From: Imbricaverruca yamaguchii
Taxonomy: Eukaryota > Arthropoda > Thecostraca > Neoverrucidae
Length of the DNA: 64,000 bases
Assembly (NCBI GenBank): GCA_034440575.1
Contig: JAOTOL010001397.1
Span: 496,001-560,000, forward strand
Direction of reading: 5' to 3'
In this document: piece after piece, positions 33,091-44,121 of the stretch
How the letters are laid out: each line of letters begins with the position of its first letter
Position numbering within the stretch: position 1 is the stretch's first letter
The notes under the pieces: generated by a model
Told to the model about the DNA's origin: nothing
Database searches by the model: none
Seen by the model: the letters and a program-made list of their open reading frames with translations, nothing else
Translations under genes and position numbers: made by a program

Positions 33091-33310
33091 TGGTGCAGCC
33101 GGCAGGATACGCGACCTGAACAGCAACTTTTGCCTGTGGCTGGCCCCAGAGACATTGGATGGTTTTCGAAAGCTACGCAACCAGAGAAGCTTGACTTCGC
33201 AACAGACCGCGGGGAGATATTCAAGACAGGGCGTAATTGCTTTGCTGCAGCACACCGCGTACCCAGTGGAGGCCCACTACAACCAGTGCGTGATCTACCG
33301 GGACTTCAGG

Positions 33311-33555
33311 TCAGGCGCTTTGCCCGGAGACAGCACTGGTCAGATTAGGATCCGGCACGTAGCCATTCTCAGAGACAATGAAGCCGGCGAACTTCACTGA
33401 CTTCAGCATGTGCTGAACCTTGGCGGGATTCAGAGTTACTTGGCGGTCCCTGCAGCTGCTTAGGAATCGCTCGACCCTTTGCACGTAGTCCTCTCTCGTC
33501 TTACTGTAGACGATGATGTCATCCACCAGTCGCTGGATACCGTCGATCCCACTGA
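33311..33555 (-). pseudogene. LTR element: reverse transcriptase piece, inverted
   Basis: Reads M-D-D-I-I-V-Y-S followed by LNPAKVQHMLKSVKFAGFIV, the palm and thumb region of gypsy reverse transcriptase, on the minus strand of the element. Confidence 0.8.
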
Positions 33556-33599
33556 GGCATTCATCTATCCTGCGATTGTAGTGCTCGGATATTGACGAT

Positions 33600-33900
33600 A
33601 TGCCGTACGGTGCTCGGCAGAAGCGACATCGACCCGAAGCGCCAAACGATGTTGTCGACAGACGCCAGTCGGCTCAAAGGGCTGGGTTTTCTGCTGCAGC
33701 AGAAACAGCCAGATGGAACACGGCGTGTAGTACAAGCTGGCTCGTGATTCCTGTCGGATGCGGAGACTCGATACGCCACTATCGAATTAGAGCTACTGGC
33801 GGTAGCGTGGGCGTGCCGCAAATGCCGCCTTTTCCTCGGTGGGTTGCAGCATCTTGATCTGCTGGTGGATCACCGTCCGCTCATTCCGATCCTCAATACT
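33600..33900 (+). pseudogene. LTR element: RNase H piece
   Basis: On the plus strand, after a frame break, it reads GLGFLLQQKQPDGTR, then AGSRFLSDAETRYATIELEL and DHRPLIPILN. These are gypsy-type RNase H motifs. Confidence 0.8.
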
Positions 33901-34895
33901 AAAAATATAATCTTGAAAGTTTCTCCTGGCATGGCCCGCACAACGCCATCGAGCACGTCAAGGTACTCATTGAGTGGCGCAGACACAACAGAGTCAGTTT
34001 CTCGTGATGCCAGCAATACCGTAGTATCTGCAAAATGCTGACTCACTGCATTATACTGGAAGCGACGGGTCACTGGTGATGGCGACCGTAGAGATAGGCA
34101 TGGCCTCTCGGAGATTGGCAACTCTGCCTGTTCGGCCACAATTGCGCTCACGGCCGTAGAATGCGCTTTGATTTGTCGCGGGTACGTTTCGGGTATAACA
34201 TGCAGGCCTCGCGTCGTGCGCCAAGAAAGTATCAAACCCTTGACTCCTCTGATAATATTCATATCAGTCACGGTAACGGTGCCCAGACGGATCCGTACAG
34301 GTAGGGTACCCAGAGAACGCGCCGTTCGCCCATCGACGGCCGTCGGGTGCGCAGTTGGGGGCCTCAAGTTCTGGTCGTCATGTCCAATACGGGCTGCAAA
34401 ATCCAGCCCGGCGACAGTGACATCTGCTCTTGTGTCGGGGAGCGCGTTAATGTGGCCGCATTGCATTCCTGACTCGGAAATGATCTCCACCATCACCCTG
34501 GGGGCTGGCATGACCGATACAGAGGCCAGGGTTACAGTAGACGCGGCAGGTCTTCGTGACGCACGAGATCTGCATTTTGCGGCGAAGTGTTCTGACTCAC
34601 CGCACTGCAAACACCGTCTGTCTAGAGCAGGGCACCGCTCTGACCGCCGGTGGTCGCGCCCACATCGTGGGGAGTCTTTTATGTATGCCACTCCCGAGCC
34701 ACTCGGATCGGCTGTTTTGCCAGTCATCCGGTCATCCGGAACGAAGTCGTCCGTCATCCGGTCATCCGGATCGAGAACGGTCATCCGGTCCCCGGGACCG
34801 GATGGCCGTTCTCCAGCACAGATCTTGTTCGGACACCCCGTGCGGGACATGCTGCCGGCACACAGACGATGCTTCGCAGCATGCCGACAGCGCAC
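33870..34895 (-). pseudogene. LTR element: gag zinc knuckle and protease, inverted
   Basis: Contains a C-x2-C-x4-H-x4-C knuckle (CLQCGESEHFAAKC) and then an aspartic-protease start. The usual D-T-G is D-T-R (LPDTRADVTV), so it is probably inactive. Its 3' end runs into the antisense of the RNase H piece, marking an inversion joint. Confidence 0.75.
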
Positions 34896-35352
34896 CGCCG
34901 ATGATGCTGAAGCTGCTGCCGCTACTCACCGCGACCAAGTGGAGGCCCACTACAACCAACGCGCGCGTGATCTACTGGGACTTCAGGTCGGCAGCCAGGT
35001 GGCCCTGCAAAATCCCTCGACTGGCAGATGGGATCGATGCGGTGTTGTAACAGAGGTTGCGGGACACCGCCGATACTTCGTCCGTCTGCCAGGTGGACGA
35101 GTATTAACACGAAACAGACGTCATCTGCGTCAGCAATACGCCCACGCCACGCCGGACGAGGTTGAGTTGGTGTCGTCGCCGGCTCAGGCACCAGATCCGC
35201 CTCCGTCCCAGCCTGCGCGTCCGGCACCACCGCCGACCGCCGCCGTGGGTGCGCCGCGGCGATCCGATCGTTTGCGCCGACGTCCAGAACGCCTCATAGA
35301 AGTGATGCGTTGCGTGCACCCGGACTGGTGTGGGGGGGGGGTGAGGCCGTAA
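34790..35352 (+). pseudogene. LTR element: integrase C-terminal piece
   Basis: RSPAQILFGHPVRDMLPAHR followed by an H-Y-N-Q-R-A-R-D-L-L stretch, then RVLTRNRRHLRQQ and a Pro-rich tail. The 3' end of gypsy pol, open to a stop at 35352. A short duplicate of its HYNQ region lies at 33265-33310. Confidence 0.8.
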
Positions 35353-35510
35353 TGTGTGCGTGCACGAGATGGCATTCTGTGATATAAAAGTCACTTACTT
35401 TTGCTCGGCTGAAATCTGTCGTTTAAGTATTTTTGGGGCAGAAGCAATAATACTTCAATCGCATCACACATAAATGCACTGCACATTGTGTGTAATATCT
35501 AGTGAGGGGG

Positions 35511-35649
35511 TGTAGTGGTTGAGTTAACCACCAGTAGATGTCGCCGTAGTCGTCCCCTCACTTGAGCTATGCAAGCCCAATACAGTTCTCACTCTGACTT
35601 CCTGGTGTGTGCATCATGCCCAACGGCGGACTCGGATGGAACTGAACCA
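35511..35649 (+). repeat. 3' LTR
   Basis: 139 bp, preceded by AGTGAGGGGG and followed by the GGCTA target duplication. Confidence 0.85.
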
Positions 35650-36141
35650 GGCTACATGGCAAGTGTATGTCACTGTCTGGTTTCACCTGGTAAAACCAAC
35701 AAGTGAATTTGGTTTTGGATGCTGAAGTTTTTGGAAGTTGAACAAGGGAATTTGTTTCAACTACCTATGGCTTTTAAACTAGCTACCTATGGATTTCTCA
35801 AAGGAATTTGATTGCCATGATAGTGGCCTATGATGTAAATATTCCCTGAATGCATGAGAATGGTCAGAAGGTTACTATATAATGATAAAAATTCCATTTG
35901 TATGACTGCATTGCATTGGCTGGATACTGATAAAAACAAGTTAAGATAAAATAGTTGTTAAGTAGGGTGGGAATTAAGGCACTTCTTCAGAAATGTTATC
36001 TCTGAAAACATTTTTGCACTCCAGGTTCGTACTGGATAGGAAGGGCTACACATGCACTCTGACACAAGCATGCAGAAGGAACAAAAATATCACTAAAACA
36101 AATGCAAGACAACATCAACTGAAGAACATGCTATTCTACTT

Positions 36142-36178
36142 GGGGCTTAGAGGCGCATCAACTGCAGTGGTCATGCAG
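36142..36178 (-). mobile_element. Mini hairpin retroposon, copy 3 (37 bp, tail-less)
   Basis: GGGGCTTAGAGGCGCATCAA through CATGCAG, flanked by the 15-bp direct repeat CATGCTATTCTACTT (36127-36141 and 36179-36193). The (AACC)n tail is absent. Confidence 0.8.
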
Positions 36179-36644
36179 CATGCTATTCTACTTATGGTTA
36201 CCAAGTAAACGAGCCACTTTTTGTGCCATCAAGCACCCAGACAATATCCAAACACACACCACATTCAACCACAACCACAGATAATTCTGGCAACAGTGTG
36301 TCAATGCTGCTTGTAATAGGAAGGACAGCATGCCTGCACACTGAATAAGTGGCCTCTGGGCACTACAAATTCATCTGAGGAAACTCCAGAAACCTGCCTT
36401 CTAGCCACCCTTTAGTGGGAAAATTGACAGTTTTAAGAGATGTCTTCTGGAGTCACTGAGTGCACCAAACAGAATTTGCTGCATTGGTGTTTTTGGTTCT
36501 GAAATCTGTCTGTCAGCCAATTGATGCAAGGTATGTTTTACTTAATATCAAAACAATTAGCAACCTTGAACACCTTGTTAACAGTGTTATGCCACAAACA
36601 CAAGAACATGACCAATCTGCTGCACTGCATACAGCAAAAACTGG

Positions 36645-36703
36645 TTAGTTAGTTAGTTATTTGGGGTTTAGGGCACATCAACCAGGGCTGATCATTCATG
36701 CCC
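36645..36703 (-). mobile_element. Mini hairpin retroposon, copy 4
   Basis: Tail of four TTAG units on the plus strand, then ATTTGGGGTTTAGGGCACATC. Flanked by the 14-bp repeat ACAGCAAAAACTGG (36631-36644, 36704-36717). Confidence 0.85.
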
Positions 36704-37615
36704 ACAGCAAAAACTGGGCCCCCATAAAGTTTGTTTTGTAGCCGGCTTCAAGGTTCCCTTCACCATTGGTTTACATGCAATTTTACCAATTTTCTCTATG
36801 CTATCTTGCATATTGTATGACAATATGGAGTACTTTTAAAAATATCAATTGAAATACCTATTCTTCAGCTTGAGCCCTATATAACAAGGGTACCCTATAT
36901 AACCTAGTACTGATCATCCTGCCTAACAATGTGCAGTTTCCAGGCAGGCTAGTCATTAGGCATCTTCAAAATGAAGCAATTGAGCCTATTAATATTCTCC
37001 CAATATTGGTTGGCTCCCTCTCCAGTCTATTCTTTTAACTTGTGAAATAGTCACCCTCATTCAAGAGCAGAAAAAAGGACAGTCACTGTGGGGGTGGGGG
37101 TTAAGTGTGTTATCCTGCCCCCCCCCAGTGACCAGATTTTATACAAAAGGAAGCCATAGAAGATCACCTGAAATAATCTGACCACTCCCCTAGGCCCCAC
37201 AGCAAAAGGCCCACTGATGTTATGAGCCTCCACAGGAAAACCGTAGCTGCCACAGGAGGAATATGCAGATCCAGGAGTTGTCACATGAGGGAGGGGGCAT
37301 GTGTCTGGATTTGCACCACCGTGAAAGTACCTTTAGAGGTGGCTTTCCTCCCCAGGGTCTGGCTGCATAAAAAATTGATGGGTAGAGTGCATTCAAGCCT
37401 TCATGATCTGCCACATTTACCTGGTTGAAGGGATGTTACCTTCCATGGGGAAGAGGAATATGCCCCAACTTTCCTCCCTGGATTCACCACTGACAGGAGG
37501 ACCCATATAGCAAGACCAAGAGGCTCCTTAACACTGCAGGCCCCCTTTGAATGGAGGCTCCACTGATAGCCCATGCAATATATAGGTGCATATTTGTGTA
37601 CACACATACATACAT

Positions 37616-37657
<42 letters not shown>

Positions 37658-38264
37658 CTGCAGCAGTGGGCCACAAAAGGCATTGCAAATGATTCCCTTT
37701 ACAACTTGTTAATAAACAAGCTGTTAAATGTTTAACAATTAGCTGCTGTGATCAAGTAAAGGTGCTCAAAATTCCCTGGGAGGTGTGGGAACCGAGTTAT
37801 GACGCATAAGGTTTGAAGGATATACTCCATACTGGATGATGACAAAATATTCCTCTCCACATCCATGATTTCAATGTACAAATCCAACCTTGCCCATGCA
37901 TGACAAAAAAGTGCCATAACAAATCTTCACTGGAAAAAACAAAACAGGATTTTACCTCACCTGGTCAGAGAAGGACAACTGTATTCAATTGTATAGGAGA
38001 CCCCGGAATCCTATCTGAAAGAACCATGGAGGAAGTAAAATATACGTAACCATTGCGTATGATTTGGCGAAAATACTCTACAACCAGATTAATACCATAT
38101 GAAAAAAAACCTTCGCGTGACGTCATGCTGGCTTGAAGGAAAACTTCGATCTACCTTCCAGCAGAGGTATCTGGAAACAACCTGGGAAGCGAAAATCATG
38201 CGCACGGCTACCACACCCGAATGCGTAAAGGGCCTTGCCCGAATGTGGCTTAAGTAGCTGCATA

Positions 38265-39008
38265 CAGGGGTGTCGATTTATTTCCTTTTGTGAGGGCCAT
38301 GTCCACACCAATGTTGATCTTGGCCCCCAATGTTGATTTGGCCCTCCCTCAATAACCTACGCTGGCTTTATGCTGAAAGAAAGCTAAAGGAAGAAAAAAG
38401 AAAACACCACGCTACACAGAAAATTTAGTTGATGTTAACCAGCATATTTTGTGCTGTAAAGAAACAGATTAGGTTTCGATAGTGGACTTCCCGACCCTGA
38501 ACTCGCCCCACCAAAACGTTGGCTTCGTCCCTCCCTAATGTTAGGCACCAAGGAAATACCTTCACCCATCGTCATCACAGCTCAGGCCGGCTGTGCTCCA
38601 ATGCTACATTAAGGCCGATGTGTTCGTCTGCATATGGGCGCAAAAATATTTTATTTAAGCCGTTGTGTGTTTGTTGGTGTTCGGAGTGAGGTGAGTGTGA
38701 CGGTGAGGTGGATGATGACGATGACGATGGACCCGCGTACACTGTATGACACTGTATCCACATGCTACGACTCACTTTTTATGCTAAGATGCACGGTGCA
38801 CTGCTCTTTTGCTTATGTGACTTCGCCTGTTACTGGACCATTCTTCCCGTTGGCGAGGATGTTGAATAAACATAAACATACACATCGTCAAATAAAAATT
38901 ATTGAGGTCGAAAAATATAGTGGGCGAAATCGGACAAGTTTTTGGTTCCGTGGGGGAGGTCCAGTACATTTCGCCCCCCCCCAATGTTAAAAAAAATCAA
39001 CACCCCTG
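38265..39008. mobile_element. hAT-like non-autonomous DNA transposon (744 bp)
   Basis: Terminal inverted repeats CAGGGGTGTCGATTT and AAATCAACACCCCTG (one mismatch) with an 8-bp target duplication GCTGCATA (38257-38264 and 39009-39016). Both features match the hAT superfamily. There is no transposase reading frame. Confidence 0.88.
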
Positions 39009-39016
39009 GCTGCATA

Positions 39017-40045
39017 GATAGGTATGCAATCTGATAGATATGCAATCTGAGCTGATGGAGAAGTGTGAAGTTTTTTGTTTGTTTTTCACATGGCCAGCCT
39101 CGTACTGAAGCCAACAGTGAAAAGAGAGCGCATTGCTCCCGTGAGCTATGCAAAACGAAGATGTGTTGATTATCATAATTTGGTGCAAGGAAGTGCCATC
39201 TATTGTTCACTTCTTTGTTCACATGCTTTGACATTTGATTTGACCCAAAACGATAACGTATATTACTGATACATATTACATATTGACAGCCTACATAGGG
39301 AGTGGATTGGCGCCAGTTCCACCGGCTGCCATTGTAATACTGCAAATTATCATTTTTAGCGCCGGTTTTGAGCCAATATCGGTACGCTGGACGGATCAAA
39401 TTTGCGCAACAGAGCTCGGGAACTACTGGGCGGATCGATATGAAACGAAAACCCCTATGTAGCCAAGACGATCGCAAAGCTCAGCAGTGCAAACAAGTTT
39501 GCCGGGCGTGGCGCATGCAATCGGGGGAACGGTGGAAATCAAAAGCAGCATTTTTCATCGTTTTTTTTCGCGGTTGTCCGGTAATAGAAAACGGTGGAAC
39601 ATGGTACAACGTCGTTCCTTCTATTCCTTGGTTACATGTTTCGGCTGCACATTTCCTATTGAACATCGACATCTGTCGTGTAACGGTGGTGATTTGTCGT
39701 GACACGATTACACAGGTTGTAATCCGTAAAAAGACCTCATTCCCCCTTCAATGACGTCCCTATCACAGTTTCTGTTCAAGTGCGATGTCAGTATGGTCCG
39801 GAGAGTTCTAACGTGTACGGTATCTTTATATTTGTTCCGCGATGAGTCGTTTGATCGTAATCGTGAATCCTGCACGTCCCTGAAAATCAGCATTTTATCT
39901 CGAAAATTGAATCTGGCGCCGAGTGCACGTGAAGTTCAACGAACATACATACATATAATGGACTATTTCGTTGCCGCGGAGCCTCGTCGCCCGCAGTTTC
40001 GTGGTAAAATATTTAACTTGTAATATCTAAGTGTTCCGTTCAACT
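39017..40045. other. Intergenic, nothing recognised
   Basis: Only short ORFs without family resemblance; CpG is frequent. Confidence 0.5.
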
Positions 40046-40049
40046 TCAT

Positions 40050-41770
40050 GGCGTGGCACTAGTGTTTTGCATCCTGGGTCCGCCTGGAATGGTCCGGATC
40101 CGGAAATGGACCTGGTGAAGGGACCGATGGAGAAGACCGGTTAAGGAAACCAGTGAATGGAACAAGTGTAGGGGACCAGTTACTGGGGATGAGACCGTGA
40201 AGGGTGAGAGAAGGGACGAGATACTCGGAATTGGACCGTGACGGGCCACCTGGGGACCGGGGAACGATATCGAGACCCGGAACGGAACGAGGCCGGGGAA
40301 CGTGACTGGGGAAGTAGATCGGAAAAGTACCTAAGGACGGATGCAGGCGGTGGGGACTGGGTGAAGTGGTCGGTGAAGATAATCGGAATGGGCATACGTG
40401 AAGTGCACATGGAAGCGTCCGGTGAACGGACCGAGTTAGAGGAATGTGTAAGCAGACTGAAAGTGACGACGGGGGAGCGGACTGATGAATGACTCCGGGA
40501 AGGAAACCGACACCGCGGGCCCAGAGGATCTCGGGGATGGGGACCCATGGGGTGGCTATGGAAGTATGGACTATGGATGGGAACGGGAAAGGGGAGCAGG
40601 ACCGAAGGTGGTACAGGATATGTGGAAGTGGAACGGGACCGGCAGAGATAACCTAGGGTGTGGATCTAGAAGGGGAACATGGAAAAACGTACAACAAAAC
40701 TAGCAATTGGGCGTGTTGATGTCAATTAATGTTTACTGAAAAGATCATCAAGCTTACATACCACAGGGTCATGAGTAAATGCTCAAGTTTTCCGTCCATT
40801 GCGAGCTTTGGAGCATTCATGTTCATTGGGAATCATATTGGAACATTCGTGTTCATTGCGGAATGCATGCTTACAATGGGAGCAGCTTCGGTTACCCAAA
40901 CTCCAACGCTGAATCAAGCGCTGGCAACAGTTGACGTTGAAAGTGAAGAACCCCTCCCAACCCAGTGGTCGGACTATGCTCGGTCCGCTCCACACATCTG
41001 GCTTGCACCATAGCGCGCCGCCAACGTACATATGCAGTCAAGTTTCATTGAACATAGTTTTTGGTGGTGAGCTATATGGCATGCAATGTTAAGGTATCGC
41101 GATCAGATCTATGGCCTGGTGCTCGTGTTTTGCGCCTGGATCCGTCTAGGAGGGTCCAGATCCTGGAGTGGAACTGGTGAAGGACACCGGTGGAGAGGAC
41201 TGGTGCACGAGACCAGGGAATGGGAACGGGGAAGATGACCGCGGAAGGGGACCAGGGAAGAGCATCGAAGACGGGTATCGGGAAGAAAATGACTGGTATA
41301 GGGGATGGGTACCGGATGAGGGGTCGGGGAAGATAGTCGGAAAGGGAATAGGGGAAGTACACGGGGTAGCGTACGGAGAATGTAAATGAGGAAGGGGACA
41401 GTGGAAGAAGCCTGGAAATGGTGACGAGGAACCGGACTGAGGAATGGGTCAGGAAAGGAGACCGGCACTGTGAGACCAGAGGAGCTCTGGGATGGGGCTG
41501 GGGAGGATGGCTTTAATGGCTGAGGGCAATTAAATGGCCTTTAGGGCCCTATAAATCAATTAAAGGGCCTTTAATTGATTTATACATTTTGCGTCCATTG
41601 AGCATTGTATTCGTCTAAGCGTCTCCAGGGAGTCATATTGGAGCATTTGCATCTATTGGGAAATTCCTTATTCCAATGGCAGCAAATTAGGTTGCCCAAG
41701 CTCCTCTGCTGAATACAGCATTCGCAACAGTTGACGCCGTCAGTGAAACACGCTTTCCGACTGTGCTTGT
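40050..41770. repeat. Two diverged copies of a ~0.7-0.9 kb purine-rich repeat
   Basis: Copy one (about 40055-40960) and copy two (about 41115-41760) share the order TGTTTTGC(A/G)(T/C)CTGG, a GGACC/GGGAA-rich block of internal short repeats, a segment with GGAGCATT(C/T), and CAACAGTTGACG near the end. The family is not one I recognise. Confidence 0.7.
41550..41584. repeat. 35-bp perfect palindrome
   Basis: TATAAATCAATTAAAGG, one G, then the exact reverse complement. Lies in copy two of the purine-rich repeat. Confidence 0.9.
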
Positions 41771-41795
41771 GTGCATATGTGTACGTGTGCTTCAT

Positions 41796-41856
41796 TGGTT
41801 GGTTGGTTGGTTATTTGGGCTTTCGGGCGCATCGACTGCGTTGGTATAGGCCCATT
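41796..41856 (-). mobile_element. Mini hairpin retroposon, copy 5
   Basis: Flanked by the 12-bp repeat CGTGTGCTTCAT (41784-41795, 41857-41868). The plus strand begins TGGTTGGTTGGTTGGTTATT. Confidence 0.85.
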
Positions 41857-41895
41857 CGTGTGCTTCATGCGTGCGTGTGTGGATGTGTGGGTGGA

Positions 41896-41944
41896 TGTAT
41901 GTATGTATGTATGTATGTATGTATGTATGCATGTATGTATGTAG
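41896..41944. repeat. (ATGT)n microsatellite
   Basis: About eleven ATGT units with one GCATG interruption. A second short tract, (AATC)n, lies at 42209-42234. Confidence 0.95.
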
Positions 41945-42770
41945 TACGTATGTATCCATGCATGTACGTATGCGTGCATGCGAATAGCCTCCACAAGAAC
42001 GAAGAGCTACACGCAGGTGAGGGTTTACACCAAATGAAAATTAGCATTGTGTACAGCAACAGGGATGAGAAAACTGGTCTGGAAATGAAGATAATTATCA
42101 AGCAGCGTCAACGAGGTGGGATTTCCTCAATACTGGCCTAGACGCCTCAAACTGTCTATTATTCGGTGTAAATATCATTGTCACTCTTTCTCGAAACAAT
42201 GCGAGAAAATCAATCAATCAATCAATCAATCAATGTAAAGGAACCAAAACTTTAATTCCATTCCTCACTCATGAAAACAATGCTGTAAGACTGTTACGGT
42301 CGCTTACTAGCAACACCGAGCACATGCTCCGGTGTTCAAACCAACGTTCAGATCAGCAAGCGAGCATATGTGACAGGCAAAACACAACGCTACAAATGGC
42401 GCACTATGCTATGCACGGAAAATTGATTTGACAGCTTGATATCTTCAATGGCGTCACGTTCCATGGAACTTGGATTTTCTGTAAAAAATAATGTTCCGTT
42501 TGCCGTTGAGCACAACTCACCACAATCGACCGATTACGAAACGGCCAGCTAAGCAAATTGAAATACCTGGAAAACGGTGAATGACATACAATAAAAACTC
42601 AATGTCTCAGCACATTCCAACTTGCAACGAAACTGGTCAACATCCGGATTCAAACGACACGATAACGATGCGACCCCAGAGCGAGAGCGAGTATTTCACA
42701 CTATTAATGCACGCAAAGGAAAGTACAATTCTGAGCTCCGTAGCTGCGCCTGTAATTCAGTAACCTGTCA

Positions 42771-44121
42771 CTACACTCTCATGGCATCCTCAACGTTGTA
42801 CGCTCGACAGTAGTCTATCCTTTTGCTCATGTCCTGCACGAATGACGCCACGAATAGGTGACAGTTTTTGCCCTCCTTGGACGTGACGCCCTCATAAAGG
42901 CACAGGTTGGCCGAGCCGCCGTCCAGAACCAGGTAACACGTGAACTCGGCCAGCGGCTTGGACGCCTGCTCGGGACTCAGTTTGGTCAGCACCCGCTCCG
43001 TCACCGTCACCTCGAAGTCGACGTCCCTGACGGCGCGGCCGGCCATGCGTACCGAGCAGGCGCGCCGGAACTCCCAGGTGGCACGGCGCGCGCGGCACTG
43101 CCACCCCATCAGCACGTCCAGGTGCACGTCCAGACCGGCGAACGACATGGCCGTCGTGTCGAACAGCAGCACGCGCTCGAACACGTCGTGCAGGAGGCGA
43201 GCCAGCGCGCGCGCGCCGCGCCGCCGCTCCGCCGCCCCGCTGCCGACCACCCGCAGCGGCACGCTTACCACTCGCGTCGGTGGCACGCCGAAGTCCTCCA
43301 GCACCCGCTCCAGGAGGCCGGCGTTTTCCCGCAGCGCCACCGCTCCCGACACGGGCGGCGAAACCGAGCCCATAGAGTCGCCGCTGGTCGCACCGCCAGC
43401 TGGAGAGACCAGACTGTTCCGCACCACCTCCGTAGCATTGCTGCCACAACTCGCTGCCTCCGGGCGCAGCTTTACTGGCCCATCGCCGTTGGACTGGCAC
43501 TGTATGCCTGTCGGTTGTATGGAAGGCGGTTCGTGTGACGATTTAGCCTGCTTCGATTGGCTTTCACCGGCCGACGAGCCGCCACTGACCTGACGCTCTC
43601 TCTTCCCCGACACTGCTGACAACGAGCTCGTCCCCACCTCGACCGCTGCCGGCTTCTTCTTCGCTCTTAGCTTGCCGAGCGGCTGCTCATTGAACAGCTC
43701 AACGAACGGCATCCCATCGGCACGTCGGCAACAGTCGACGAACCTCTGTAGCGCCTCCAGGCGGAACGCGCGCGCCACGTTGTGGTTCAGCTCGAAAGGG
43801 TCCTGAACCACCAGCGGCGCTTCCATGCTCAGCGGCTGCACCGTACCGCTGGACACCAGTTGGCAGTAGCGGCGCAGCTCAGGCGGTGCGCAGGCGTCGC
43901 GCAGCGCCAGCACATCGCGCGACACGGAGCGACCCACCAGCGGGCAGACGACCAACTTGTCGCTCTCGAAGGCGGCGTAATGGCGGAAAAAGTCGCGCAG
44001 CAGGTCGGCCGCCGAGCTGACACTGGTGGAGCGCCACTGACTGTCTGGTCGTTGCAATGAAGACGACAGGAAAGCCGCGTTCCACACGTCGATCATAAGC
44101 TCCGGCACCTGCGCCTGTGAC
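42771..44121 (-). CDS. TUT1: TUT1 exon 9 (PAP-associated domain, C-terminus)
   Basis: Residues 443-892. Contains LLRDFFRHYAAF, QDPFELNHNV, a Lys/Ser-rich disordered linker with a basic KLRAKKK patch, and a C-terminal folded region. Preceded by a (TG)n tract and GTCGGCAG. Confidence 0.94.

Larger units (their letters stand above)
32982..35649 (+). mobile_element. Ty3/gypsy-type LTR element with scrambled interior
   Basis: A 109-bp 5' LTR (32982-33090) and a 139-bp 3' LTR (35511-35649) begin TGTAGTGGTTGAGTTAACC and end ACTGAACCA. The 5' copy lacks ~30 bp. The 5-bp direct repeat GGCTA flanks the whole (32977-32981, 35650-35654). A primer-binding-like TGGTGCAGCC follows the 5' LTR, and a purine tract AGTGAGGGGG precedes the 3' LTR. 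The pol and gag parts inside lie in alternating orientation and wrong order, so it is not functional. Confidence 0.85.
35655..38256. other. CpG-poor intergenic DNA, right half
   Basis: No gene recognised. It contains two mini retroposons and a (CA)n(TA)n microsatellite at 37618-37658. Confidence 0.6.

Noticed and set aside
43000..43600. Plus-strand ORFs of 200-226 codons
   Set aside because: GC-rich shadows of TUT1 exon 9 in the opposite strand.
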